Source of the DNA: Rhynchopus sp. YZ270_cl-10
Lineage: Eukaryota; Euglenozoa; Diplonemea; Diplonemida; Diplonemidae
Reading direction: 5' to 3'
DNA: 64,000 nt
Assembly: GCA_964035575.1 (NCBI GenBank)
Contig: OZ037844.1
Location: forward strand, 1,727,588 to 1,791,587
Below the pieces are notes generated by a model. It did not search any database. It was not told the origin of the DNA and saw only the letters and a program-made list of their open reading frames with translations. The stretch's first letter is position 1. Each line of letters starts with the position of its first letter. Of the stretch, positions 31,692 to 44,254 are shown in pieces. The translations under genes and the position numbers were made by a program.

Positions 31692-33196
31692 GTGACCCCG
31701 TCATAGCGATACGGAAGGTGTACCGCACGCTGAACAAGAAGGTGGAATACTACGAGCAGCAAGGAGTACTGCTCCGGCTAGTAGACGGAGTGCTGGCGGA
31801 TCGGTCCACCGAGCGCAACAGGAAGAAGGGGGATCCGTACGAGGTATGAATATACACTAAGTACCACATATATAATTCATACTACTTTTTACAGCGCGAG
31901 GAGTACGGACCCCAGGGGGAGCAGCCGCCGCCGAGCTGCCTGGAATTTGAGTTCCAGGCAGCACTCGACCACTCCGAGAATGGAGTGGTCGAGGAGGCGT
32001 GGCGACCCCACCTCCAGCGTAGGCTGGAGCTGGCGTGCCGACCGGCACGACAGGCGAAGAGGGAGTACGAGCTCCGTATGTCTTATTATACATTACCTAT
32101 GCGTTTCCTCATATTTATATTATTCCCCCTTACTACAGCTCCCGAGGTCCGCAGCCTCGGATTTGGGACGTACGTCCCAACCGCACAGGAGGAGAAGCAG
32201 CAGAGGGAAGACGCGAAACGCGTCGTCGCGAACGGTCGGAGGATCGTCGCGACCCTCATGCTGTCGTCAGAGCTGATCATCAGCGACGACAGCAAGGTAT
32301 GTGCTCAAACCTCCCACCTTCTATATTACTATACCAAAACATCACAGATCCATTCACTGTTGACGGACACACTGAAACGCCCAGAGGACGAGGACACGCA
32401 GCGCGCGTCAGGGTCCGTGAGCGTGAGCGGACCGGGAGAGCCGCAGCCGCCCCCCGACAGCCACCCCCACGCCGGGCCGTCCGAGCTGACGTTCCCCCAC
32501 GCCACCATGTCGGTTCCGTGGGCCCGTCTCCGGACGGCCCTGTGGGTGGCAGGAGGGGTGCGGGGCCTCCCCGAGCTCGAGGCTGCGGTAGAGGCGGAAA
32601 AAAACAGAGAAAAAAAAGCAAAGAAAAGGAGGGGTAAACCCCAGGACCAGTTCCAGGCGTGGTCCGAGGGAAAGGACTCCCAGTCCCAGGAGTGGGACTG
32701 GGTGTATACGGAAACGAATAGGCCGGGAAGAAAAAGAAAAAGGGAAACAGGACAACCCAGGCGCGAGAACACCACCACCTCGCCCTCCCCCTGCCTCCCA
32801 CCCCAGATGTACGCACTGCCGTACGACACCCCCCCCAGCTCCGCACAAAATAGTGAAAAAAAAAGAAGGGTAGGATGTGATATAAAAAAAACAGAAACCA
32901 AAAAGGAAAGCGAAGAAGAAACCAAAAAAGAAAAAAAAGTAGAAACAAAAAAACAGACCAAAAGAGAGAGAGAAGAAGCCGCTGCTAAAAAGCAGTGGCT
33001 TGATGCCTACCAAAAAATGGGCACGGAGGAAAAAAAGCAGTGGTGCATGGAGTGCGGCTTTAATTGCTGCGCTTCATGCACCACTCTTGTGGCATGCCAT
33101 AACAGCTGCCACAAGAGAATACCCTCCAAATGGAAACAACGAAAAGAAGGGCGTGCAGTGCACGCAAGCGCCAAAATCATGCATAAAGCGAGATAA
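31692..33196 (+). CDS. Gene 1 exons 2-5, unit 3
   Basis: Exons 31692-31843, 31895-32075, 32139-32296 and 32348-33196; product identical to unit 2. Confidence 0.7.
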
Positions 33197-33406
33197 GCAC
33201 TATTTTTATATATTTTTGTTTTGTTTACTAAATTTTTATTTTTCAGACATGTCCCCCTAGATCACCTCCAGCCTCCCCCCTCTCTTCCAAATAATGTTTG
33301 AGCTAAATGAAATATAAAGAACCCCTATACCCTCCCCTTTTTACTTTAGTTTATCATCAGATACACTTTTTAATCCTCATCACATCCCATCAGACGTACA
33401 CACACA

Positions 33407-34499
33407 ATGAGGGTGAAGATGGCGCGGAGACGGCCGGTCCCAGCCCCACCCCCAATGGCGGCGATTCAGGCCCCAGCCCCAGCCCCAAAGGCGGCGACGA
33501 GAAGGAAGAGGAAGCGCAAGCGGGCGGCGACAGTGTCCTCCGCGTCCGCCGGGGGGTCGTCGGTGGGGAATATGTCCTCATTCTCCCCCGGCGCCCCCGG
33601 CGCCCCCGACGCCCCCACCTCCGTCATGCCGCGGAGCCCCACCACCACCACCAACACTGCCTCAGGTATGTATTCCCTCATACATTATTACATCGTTTTT
33701 AATTAAGTACGTAGTTATTAATCCCCCATCACAGAGACCGCCACCAGACAACGCCTGTCAGTGGTGAAGGTGCAGGCGAAGGCGCGGCTAGAAGCCGCCA
33801 TGCAGGCAACGGAGGAGCCACCGAGGGTATGTTATATAATTCTCCCCTATATTAGCTCCCCCTTTATCCCAAGAATTACAACACTATACAGGAGAGTATG
33901 TCCCTCAGATTCGAAGTTGAGGCTACGGTAAGCTCAGAAGAAGAACCCGAGTGGAAAGAAAAAGTATGTATTTTAATTGTATTGTACCTATTTTTGTCAT
34001 GCTATTTTATTTTTCTCAGAAACAGGCGATCCTGGCCAGGACACGCCAAATCCAGCATAAAATGCTGGAGGCGTACGCCGGGAAGGAGGACACGGACACG
34101 GACTGGAGAGAGTCCGTGTCGTCGCAGGGAGCCGGCAGCGACGAGGAGTACGAGGAAAAGGGGGGAGAGGGGGGGAGGGGCAAAGAGGTGGAGGTGGCAT
34201 CGGGGAGGTGGGTGAGTGTAAGGGTGGGGGTTAGGGGGGAGGGGGTTAAGGGGGAGGGGGTTAAGGGGGAGGGGTATGGGGTCGCAACCGACGGTTGCGT
34301 CCCATACGAGGTGGGAACGGGGGAGGTGCCAAACGCAGACCAACTTAAAATGTTGGCTACTGCGGGCATCGCCCCCGGGGACGAGGGACTAGTCCCGCTC
34401 CCCCACAAGCACGACACCAGACAGACATGTCTGGTGCTCGTGACGAGAACAGAGGGGGGGGGGGTCTCTGTTACCCCCCCCTCCAAAAAAGGCAGCTGA
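33407..34499 (+). CDS. Gene 2, unit 3
   Basis: Exons 33407-33665, 33735-33826, 33892-33963 and 34020-34499; product identical to unit 1. Confidence 0.7.
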
Positions 34500-35301
34500 C
34501 ACCCCAGTCAGCTGCCCCCAGAGGCTCCTAACGACTAGGAGCCTCTGGTGCCACAACCACCTTACGCGTGTGCGTGGTGGCACAGGGGGCAGAACGCAGC
34601 GCGTCCTCGCTAACGAGGAGAACGACAGGAGACGCGCCTACGCTAATGCGTGGGAAAGACGCCACAACGCAGAACAGGGCAGCGCCCTTGCTTTTGTGCC
34701 TCCAGTAGCGGCTAAAGCTACTCTGGTCATCGCTGCGTTCCTGGAAACGGAGGTGGCTGTCACCATCTACTCTACGAGTAGCGATGGTGACAGCATCCTG
34801 ACTGCAGTCAGGATGCTACCACACCCCAGCCTCGCGCAAGTGAGGTCGAACGGCGCTCTGCGCCGTTCCTTGTTCAACGAGCCCCTGTGGCTGAGTACAG
34901 GCACACCTGACGTGTGCTTTATTCGGCTGAAGGCTGCTCTGAACAAGAAAAAACACGGGGAGTGGGTGGACTTCGCAAGGAGACAAACAAAAGCGCAGGC
35001 TCGACTGGAGGAAGAGGGAATCAAGCTGATCGTGATGCTTTATCATGTTGGAATCATAATAATCCATCACGAGCAGATTGATGGCCTCTCCACCTTCAAA
35101 CGAGCCACGGAGTACCACGCCACTGCTCAACAGGACAGCCTGTCGTACTCGAAGACGGGGCTAGTGATCCTCCTTGACGAGGGGGATCACTACTCCAGAA
35201 TCAAGAACAAAAGCGACGCTGACCGCGTCGCGTTCGCAAACTGGTATCAAACGTCCATGTCAGGTAGAGTAACGGTTCATCAGAACTTGGCTAGACCTTA
35301 A
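34444..35301 (+). CDS. Third open frame, unit 3; probable continuation of gene 2
   Basis: Identical to the unit 1 copy, including the G-run before the phase change. Confidence 0.55.
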   Translation, partial: REQRGGGSLLPPPPKKAADTPVSCPQRLLTTRSLWCHNHLTRVRGGTGGRTQRVLANEENDRRRAYANAWERRHNAEQGSALAFVPPVAAKATLVIAAFLETEVAVTIYSTSSDGDSILTAVRMLPHPSLAQVRSNGALRRSLFNEPLWLSTGTPDVCFIRLKAALNKKKHGEWVDFARRQTKAQARLEEEGIKLIVMLYHVGIIIIHHEQIDGLSTFKRATEYHATAQQDSLSYSKTGLVILLDEGDHYSRIKNKSDADRVAFANWYQTSMSGRVTVHQNLARP

Positions 35302-35958
35302 GGCCACTAGTATTTCTTATAGTGACCTTCAGGTGTAATCAAAATTCTCATGAACGTGTACTACACGTGACATGCCTTAGTAATACCAGTTGTAGAATTC
35401 AATATTTCCTCCTTTATCTATTGTTAATGTGATTTAGCAGGGAAAGCATTTTCCCTCATAAGTATTTTCCTTTTACAAAGACATTTTTCAGCGAAAGAAT
35501 ACATTTTGTTAAATATTTACAGCATTTTCTGTACAGTAGAATGCATATTTTATGTGTCGTGTAGACTTCTTCGAGATCAGCCGTTTTCCGTAACTCACGC
35601 GTCCTTTGCGTGCAATTAGATCACTTCTTACGGAAAACGTCATTTCTCTTGAGTAATAAAAAATATTTTGGGCCCAGCACAGACTGGCCCAAGAAGGCAA
35701 GGAACGAACTGTAAAAACTAACGAAATATAGAGAAAGAAAGGCCATATGGGGGGGTTCCACATAGATATCGAAAGCAAATAACGCAAGAAGGGAAAAAAG
35801 ACAGTATAAATAACAGAACGAAAAAAAAGAGGTCTACCTCACCTGCACCCCATTTCTATTTAATCTGCTTTCATATCCCACCTCCACCACTCTCCTCACC
35901 ACAGATTACACAATACAATGACTTGCCTAACTCCCTAAAAAAAATAAAAGCAAGTAAA

Positions 35959-36069
35959 ATGATGGAGGCGGAGGCGGAGGCGGAGGCGGGGTCGGCTCAT
36001 ACGCCACCCCCCCTCCTGGGACAATCCTCAGTCCCAGCAGCAGCGAAGGAGACGGAGAAGACAACAGCG
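35959..36069 (+). CDS. Gene 1 exon 1, unit 4
   Basis: Same as unit 2 exon 1; TATA box at 35805. Confidence 0.5.
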
Positions 36070-36654
36070 GTATGTAACTTTTACCCCTTTTTATTACTTT
36101 TTCTTCGTATGTCATTTCAACACTCCGGATTCTCGGCTCATGATGCCTCCTTACAAGAGGCGCAAACTCTGCTTAGCCGCATGGGTCCGCTCCCACCGCA
36201 GCTCCGCATCCTTCACGCGTACCGGTCAGTCATGCACGCACATCCCACACGACGTCTTTCCTTCACCTATGTGAACGTCCACGAAGATGTTGGGTCTTCC
36301 TTGCTATCCTCCGCAGCAGCACGCTTCGCGCCTACTCCTCCGCCCGCACCATGGGAAGGGTGCCAGCATCAGTGTCACCTAGGTCCGTCATGAACAGGTC
36401 CCTCTCGGGCTTGTTTTTCTATTTCAGCCTGTTCACAGGCTTAACCTTGTTAGTTCCTCATTCTCTTTGTTTTTTTTTTATTTTTTGCAAATACGAAGTG
36501 TAACCCAGGTGAGGTGTGCACTGGCTGTGCATGCAGGAGGAGGAGTAAGAGGTGCTATGGTGTGCGGAACGCACAGGTGAGGTGTGCACTGACTGTGCAT
36601 GCAGGAGGAGGAGTAAGAGGTGCTGTGGGGTGCGGAACGTAGGGTATCGTGTTA

Positions 36655-39160
36655 CGTGCGCATGTAGTGTATGGTGATACATGCGCACGCTGTGTATAGT
36701 GTACTGTGCGCACGTAGTGTATAGTGATACGTGCGCACGTGGTGCGCACGCTGTGTATAGTGTTCCGTGCGCACGTAGTGAAGAGTTTACTGTGCGCACG
36801 TGGTGCGCACGCTGTGTAGAGTGTACTGTGCGCACGCTGTGAAGAGTGTACTGTGCGCACGTGGTGCGCACGCTGTGTATAGTGTACTGTGCGCACGTAG
36901 TGTATGGTGTACTGTGCGCACGTAGTGAAGAGTGAACTGTGCGCACGCTGTGTATGGTGTACTGTGCGCACGTAGTGAAGACTGAACTGTGCGCACGCTG
37001 TGAAGAGAGTACTGTGCGCACACTGTGTATGGTGTACTATGCGCACGTAGTGAAGACTGAACTGTGCGCACGCTGTGTATAGAGTACTGTGCGCACACTG
37101 TGTATAGTTTACTGTGCGCACGCTGTGTATGGTGTACTGTGCGCACGTAGTGAAGAGTGAACTGTGCGCACGCTGTGTATAGCGTACTGTGCGCACACTG
37201 TGTATAGTTTACTGTGCGCACGCTGTGTATGGTGTACTGTGCGCACGCTGTGTATGGTGAACTGTGCGCACGTAGTGTATAGAGTACTGTGCGCACACTG
37301 TGTATAGTGTACTGTGCGCACGCTGTGTATGGTGAACTGTGCGCACGTAGTGAAGAGTGAACTGTGCGCACACTGTGTATGGTGTACTGTGCGCGCGTAA
37401 TGTATAGAGTACAGTGCGCACGTGGTGCGCACGTATCACTACACTACGTGCGCACAGTACACTATACACAGTGTGCGCACAGTTCACTCTTCACTACGTG
37501 CGCACAGTTCACCATACACTACGTGCGCACAGTTCACCATACACAGCGTGCGCACAGTTCACTCTTCACTACGTGCGCACAGTTCACCATACACTACGTG
37601 CGCACAGTTCACCATACACAGCGTGCACACAGTTCACTCTTCACTACGTGCGCACAGTACACCATACACTACGTGCGCACAGTTCACCATACACAGCGTG
37701 CGCACAGTTCACTCTTCACTACGTGCGCACAGTACACCATACACTACGTGCGCACAGTTCACCATACACAGCGTGCGCACAGTACACTACACACAGTGTG
37801 CGCATAGTTCACTGTGTGCACAGTTCACTCTTCACTACGTGCGCACAGTACACCATACACTACGTGCGCACAGTTCACCGTACACAGCGTGCGCACAGTA
37901 CACTACACACAGTGTGCGCACAGCTCACTCTTCACTACGTGCGCACCACGTGCGCACGGAACACTAAACACAGCGTGCGCACCACGTGCGCACAGTACTC
38001 TATGCACGACGTGCGCACGTATCACTAAACACTACGTGCGCACAGTAAACTCTTCACTACGTGCGCACAGAACACTATAGACAGCGTGCGCACCACGTGC
38101 GCACGTATCACTATACACTACGTGCGCACCACGTGCGCACAGTAAACTCTTCACTACGTGCGCACGGAACACTATACACAGCGTGCGCACCACGTGCGCA
38201 CGTATCACTATACACTACGTGCGCACCACGTGCGCACAGTAAACTCTTCACTACGTGCGCACGGAACACTATACACAGCGTGCGCACCACGTGCGCACGT
38301 ATCATTATACACTACGTGCGCACCACGTGCGCACGTATCACTATACACTACGTGCGCACCACGTGCGCACAGTAAACTCTTCACTACGTGCGCACAGAAC
38401 ACTATACACAGCGTGCGCACCACGTGCGCACGTATCACTATACACTACGTGCGCACCACGTGCGCACAGTAAACTCTTCACTACGTGCGCACAGAACACT
38501 ATACACTACGTGCGCACCACGTGCGCACAGTAAACTCTTCACTACGTGCGCACGGAACACTGTACACAGCGTGCGCACCACGTGCGCACGTATCACTATA
38601 CACTACGTGCGCACCACGTGCGCACAGTAAACTCTTCACTACGTGCGCACGGAACACTATACACAGCGTGCGCACCACGTGCGCACGTATCACTATACAC
38701 TACGTGCGCACCACGTGCGCACAGTAAACTCTTCACTACGTGCGCACGGAACACTATACACAGCGTGCGCACCACGTGCGCACGTATCATTATACACTAC
38801 GTGCGCACCACGTGCGCACGTATCACTATACACTACGTGCGCACCACGTGCGCACAGTAAACTCTTCACTACGTGCGCACAGAACACTATACACAGCGTG
38901 CGCACCACGTGCGCACGTATCACTATACACTACGTGCGCACCACGTGCGCACAGTAAACTCTTCACTACGTGCGCACAGAACACTATACACTACGTGCGC
39001 ACCACGTGCGCACAGTAAACTCTTCACTACGTGCGCACGGAACACTGTACACAGCGTGCGCACCACGTGCGCACGTATCACTATACACTACGTGCGCACC
39101 ACGTGCGCACAGTACACTATACACTACGTGCGCACGTAGCACTCCTCACTACATGCGCAT
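36655..39160. repeat. GTGCGCAC near-palindrome satellite, unit 4
   Basis: Axis at about 37429. The right arm lost a block near 37938 and gained five 97-base higher-order units compared with unit 3 (net +385; total unit difference 485). Confidence 0.95.
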
Positions 39161-39291
39161 GGAAGCGTTGATATATTATTCAAGTGACAATGTTCTAATT
39201 ATAGGTTATACACATTCTATTATTTGATAAATATTACAGCAATACCATAATAATTGGTCTATACTCTATGTACTACTAAACAACATTACAG

Positions 39292-40796
39292 GTGACCCCG
39301 TCATAGCGATACGGAAGGTGTACCGCACGCTGAACAAGAAGGTGGAATACTACGAGCAGCAAGGAGTACTGCTCCGGCTAGTAGACGGAGTGCTGGCGGA
39401 TCGGTCCACCGAGCGCAACAGGAAGAAGGGGGATCCGTACGAGGTATGAATATACACTAAGTACCACATATATAATTCATACTACTTTTTACAGCGCGAG
39501 GAGTACGGACCCCAGGGGGAGCAGCCGCCGCCGAGCTGCCTGGAATTTGAGTTCCAGGCAGCACTCGACCACTCCGAGAATGGAGTGGTCGAGGAGGCGT
39601 GGCGACCCCACCTCCAGCGTAGGCTGGAGCTGGCGTGCCGACCGGCACGACAGGCGAAGAGGGAGTACGAGCTCCGTATGTCTTATTATACATTACCTAT
39701 GCGTTTCCTCATATTTATATTATTCCCCCTTACTACAGCTCCCGAGGTCCGCAGCCTCGGATTTGGGACGTACGTCCCAACCGCACAGGAGGAGAAGCAG
39801 CAGAGGGAAGACGCGAAACGCGTCGTCGCGAACGGTCGGAGGATCGTCGCGACCCTCATGCTGTCGTCAGAGCTGATCATCAGCGACGACAGCAAGGTAT
39901 GTGCTCAAACCTCCCACCTTCTATATTACTATACCAAAACATCACAGATCCATTCACTGTTGACGGACACACTGAAACGCCCAGAGGACGAGGACACGCA
40001 GCGCGCGTCAGGGTCCGTGAGCGTGAGCGGACCGGGAGAGCCGCAGCCGCCCCCCGACAGCCACCCCCACGCCGGGCCGTCCGAGCTGACGTTCCCCCAC
40101 GCCACCATGTCGGTTCCGTGGGCCCGTCTCCGGACGGCCCTGTGGGTGGCAGGAGGGGTGCGGGGCCTCCCCGAGCTCGAGGCTGCGGTAGAGGCGGAAA
40201 AAAACAGAGAAAAAAAAGCAAAGAAAAGGAGGGGTAAACCCCAGGACCAGTTCCAGGCGTGGTCCGAGGGAAAGGACTCCCAGTCCCAGGAGTGGGACTG
40301 GGTGTATACGGAAACGAATAGGCCGGGAAGAAAAAGAAAAAGGGAAACAGGACAACCCAGGCGCGAGAACACCACCACCTCGCCCTCCCCCTGCCTCCCA
40401 CCCCAGATGTACGCACTGCCGTACGACACCCCCCCCAGCTCCGCACAAAATAGTGAAAAAAAAAGAAGGGTAGGATGTGATATAAAAAAAACAGAAACCA
40501 AAAAGGAAAGCGAAGAAGAAACCAAAAAAGAAAAAAAAGTAGAAACAAAAAAACAGACCAAAAGAGAGAGAGAAGAAGCCGCTGCTAAAAAGCAGTGGCT
40601 TGATGCCTACCAAAAAATGGGCACGGAGGAAAAAAAGCAGTGGTGCATGGAGTGCGGCTTTAATTGCTGCGCTTCATGCACCACTCTTGTGGCATGCCAT
40701 AACAGCTGCCACAAGAGAATACCCTCCAAATGGAAACAACGAAAAGAAGGGCGTGCAGTGCACGCAAGCGCCAAAATCATGCATAAAGCGAGATAA
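39292..40796 (+). CDS. Gene 1 exons 2-5, unit 4
   Basis: Exons 39292-39443, 39495-39675, 39739-39896 and 39948-40796; product identical to unit 2. Confidence 0.7.
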
Positions 40797-41006
40797 GCAC
40801 TATTTTTATATATTTTTGTTTTGTTTACTAAATTTTTATTTTTCAGACATGTCCCCCTAGATCACCTCCAGCCTCCCCCCTCTCTTCCAAATAATGTTTG
40901 AGCTAAATGAAATATAAAGAACCCCTATACCCTCCCCTTTTTACTTTAGTTTATCATCAGATACACTTTTTAATCCTCATCACATCCCATCAGACGTACA
41001 CACACA

Positions 41007-42099
41007 ATGAGGGTGAAGATGGCGCGGAGACGGCCGGTCCCAGCCCCACCCCCAATGGCGGCGATTCAGGCCCCAGCCCCAGCCCCAAAGGCGGCGACGA
41101 GAAGGAAGAGGAAGCGCAAGCGGGCGGCGACAGTGTCCTCCGCGTCCGCCGGGGGGTCGTCGGTGGGGAATATGTCCTCATTCTCCCCCGGCGCCCCCGG
41201 CGCCCCCGACGCCCCCACCTCCGTCATGCCGCGGAGCCCCACCACCACCACCAACACTGCCTCAGGTATGTATTCCCTCATACATTATTACATCGTTTTT
41301 AATTAAGTACGTAGTTATTAATCCCCCATCACAGAGACCGCCACCAGACAACGCCTGTCAGTGGTGAAGGTGCAGGCGAAGGCGCGGCTAGAAGCCGCCA
41401 TGCAGGCAACGGAGGAGCCACCGAGGGTATGTTATATAATTCTCCCCTATATTAGCTCCCCCTTTATCCCAAGAATTACAACACTATACAGGAGAGTATG
41501 TCCCTCAGATTCGAAGTTGAGGCTACGGTAAGCTCAGAAGAAGAACCCGAGTGGAAAGAAAAAGTATGTATTTTAATTGTATTGTACCTATTTTTGTCAT
41601 GCTATTTTATTTTTCTCAGAAACAGGCGATCCTGGCCAGGACACGCCAAATCCAGCATAAAATGCTGGAGGCGTACGCCGGGAAGGAGGACACGGACACG
41701 GACTGGAGAGAGTCCGTGTCGTCGCAGGGAGCCGGCAGCGACGAGGAGTACGAGGAAAAGGGGGGAGAGGGGGGGAGGGGCAAAGAGGTGGAGGTGGCAT
41801 CGGGGAGGTGGGTGAGTGTAAGGGTGGGGGTTAGGGGGGAGGGGGTTAAGGGGGAGGGGGTTAAGGGGGAGGGGTATGGGGTCGCAACCGACGGTTGCGT
41901 CCCATACGAGGTGGGAACGGGGGAGGTGCCAAACGCAGACCAACTTAAAATGTTGGCTACTGCGGGCATCGCCCCCGGGGACGAGGGACTAGTCCCGCTC
42001 CCCCACAAGCACGACACCAGACAGACATGTCTGGTGCTCGTGACGAGAACAGAGGGGGGGGGGGTCTCTGTTACCCCCCCCTCCAAAAAAGGCAGCTGA
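41007..42099 (+). CDS. Gene 2, unit 4
   Basis: Exons 41007-41265, 41335-41426, 41492-41563 and 41620-42099; product identical to unit 1. Confidence 0.7.
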
Positions 42100-42901
42100 C
42101 ACCCCAGTCAGCTGCCCCCAGAGGCTCCTAACGACTAGGAGCCTCTGGTGCCACAACCACCTTACGCGTGTGCGTGGTGGCACAGGGGGCAGAACGCAGC
42201 GCGTCCTCGCTAACGAGGAGAACGACAGGAGACGCGCCTACGCTAATGCGTGGGAAAGACGCCACAACGCAGAACAGGGCAGCGCCCTTGCTTTTGTGCC
42301 TCCAGTAGCGGCTAAAGCTACTCTGGTCATCGCTGCGTTCCTGGAAACGGAGGTGGCTGTCACCATCTACTCTACGAGTAGCGATGGTGACAGCATCCTG
42401 ACTGCAGTCAGGATGCTACCACACCCCAGCCTCGCGCAAGTGAGGTCGAACGGCGCTCTGCGCCGTTCCTTGTTCAACGAGCCCCTGTGGCTGAGTACAG
42501 GCACACCTGACGTGTGCTTTATTCGGCTGAAGGCTGCTCTGAACAAGAAAAAACACGGGGAGTGGGTGGACTTCGCAAGGAGACAAACAAAAGCGCAGGC
42601 TCGACTGGAGGAAGAGGGAATCAAGCTGATCGTGATGCTTTATCATGTTGGAATCATAATAATCCATCACGAGCAGATTGATGGCCTCTCCACCTTCAAA
42701 CGAGCCACGGAGTACCACGCCACTGCTCAACAGGACAGCCTGTCGTACTCGAAGACGGGGCTAGTGATCCTCCTTGACGAGGGGGATCACTACTCCAGAA
42801 TCAAGAACAAAAGCGACGCTGACCGCGTCGCGTTCGCAAACTGGTATCAAACGTCCATGTCAGGTAGAGTAACGGTTCATCAGAACTTGGCTAGACCTTA
42901 A
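42044..42901 (+). CDS. Third open frame, unit 4; probable continuation of gene 2
   Basis: Identical to the unit 1 copy. Confidence 0.55.
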   Translation, partial: REQRGGGSLLPPPPKKAADTPVSCPQRLLTTRSLWCHNHLTRVRGGTGGRTQRVLANEENDRRRAYANAWERRHNAEQGSALAFVPPVAAKATLVIAAFLETEVAVTIYSTSSDGDSILTAVRMLPHPSLAQVRSNGALRRSLFNEPLWLSTGTPDVCFIRLKAALNKKKHGEWVDFARRQTKAQARLEEEGIKLIVMLYHVGIIIIHHEQIDGLSTFKRATEYHATAQQDSLSYSKTGLVILLDEGDHYSRIKNKSDADRVAFANWYQTSMSGRVTVHQNLARP

Positions 42902-43558
42902 GGCCACTAGTATTTCTTATAGTGACCTTCAGGTGTAATCAAAATTCTCATGAACGTGTACTACACGTGACATGCCTTAGTAATACCAGTTGTAGAATTC
43001 AATATTTCCTCCTTTATCTATTGTTAATGTGATTTAGCAGGGAAAGCATTTTCCCTCATAAGTATTTTCCTTTTACAAAGACATTTTTCAGCGAAAGAAT
43101 ACATTTTGTTAAATATTTACAGCATTTTCTGTACAGTAGAATGCATATTTTATGTGTCGTGTAGACTTCTTCGAGATCAGCCGTTTTCCGTAACTCACGC
43201 GTCCTTTGCGTGCAATTAGATCACTTCTTACGGAAAACGTCATTTCTCTTGAGTAATAAAAAATATTTTGGGCCCAGCACAGACTGGCCCAAGAAGGCAA
43301 GGAACGAACTGTAAAAACTAACGAAATATAGAGAAAGAAAGGCCATATGGGGGGGTTCCACATAGATATCGAAAGCAAATAACGCAAGAAGGGAAAAAAG
43401 ACAGTATAAATAACAGAACGAAAAAAAAGAGGTCTACCTCACCTGCACCCCATTTCTATTTAATCTGCTTTCATATCCCACCTCCACCACTCTCCTCACC
43501 ACAGATTACACAATACAATGACTTGCCTAACTCCCTAAAAAAAATAAAAGCAAGTAAA

Positions 43559-43669
43559 ATGATGGAGGCGGAGGCGGAGGCGGAGGCGGGGTCGGCTCAT
43601 ACGCCACCCCCCCTCCTGGGACAATCCTCAGTCCCAGCAGCAGCGAAGGAGACGGAGAAGACAACAGCG
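43559..43669 (+). CDS. Gene 1 exon 1, unit 5
   Basis: Same as unit 2 exon 1; TATA box at 43405. Confidence 0.5.
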
Positions 43670-44254
43670 GTATGTAACTTTTACCCCTTTTTATTACTTT
43701 TTCTTCGTATGTCATTTCAACACTCCGGATTCTCGGCTCATGATGCCTCCTTACAAGAGGCGCAAACTCTGCTTAGCCGCATGGGTCCGCTCCCACCGCA
43801 GCTCCGCATCCTTCACGCGTACCGGTCAGTCATGCACGCACATCCCACACGACGTCTTTCCTTCACCTATGTGAACGTCCACGAAGATGTTGGGTCTTCC
43901 TTGCTATCCTCCGCAGCAGCACGCTTCGCGCCTACTCCTCCGCCCGCACCATGGGAAGGGTGCCAGCATCAGTGTCACCTAGGTCCGTCATGAACAGGTC
44001 CCTCTCGGGCTTGTTTTTCTATTTCAGCCTGTTCACAGGCTTAACCTTGTTAGTTCCTCATTCTCTTTGTTTTTTTTTTATTTTTTGCAAATACGAAGTG
44101 TAACCCAGGTGAGGTGTGCACTGGCTGTGCATGCAGGAGGAGGAGTAAGAGGTGCTATGGTGTGCGGAACGCACAGGTGAGGTGTGCACTGACTGTGCAT
44201 GCAGGAGGAGGAGTAAGAGGTGCTGTGGGGTGCGGAACGTAGGGTATCGTGTTA

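Larger units (their letters stand above)
28844..35958 (+). repeat. Tandem gene-array unit 3 (7,115 bases, shortest complete copy)
   Basis: Satellite left arm is 100 bases shorter (four 25-base monomers) and right arm 125 bases shorter than in unit 2; otherwise the same. Confidence 0.95.
35959..43558 (+). repeat. Tandem gene-array unit 4 (7,600 bases)
   Basis: Same length as unit 5 and with the same satellite arrangement, so units 4 and 5 are the most recently duplicated or homogenised pair. Confidence 0.95.
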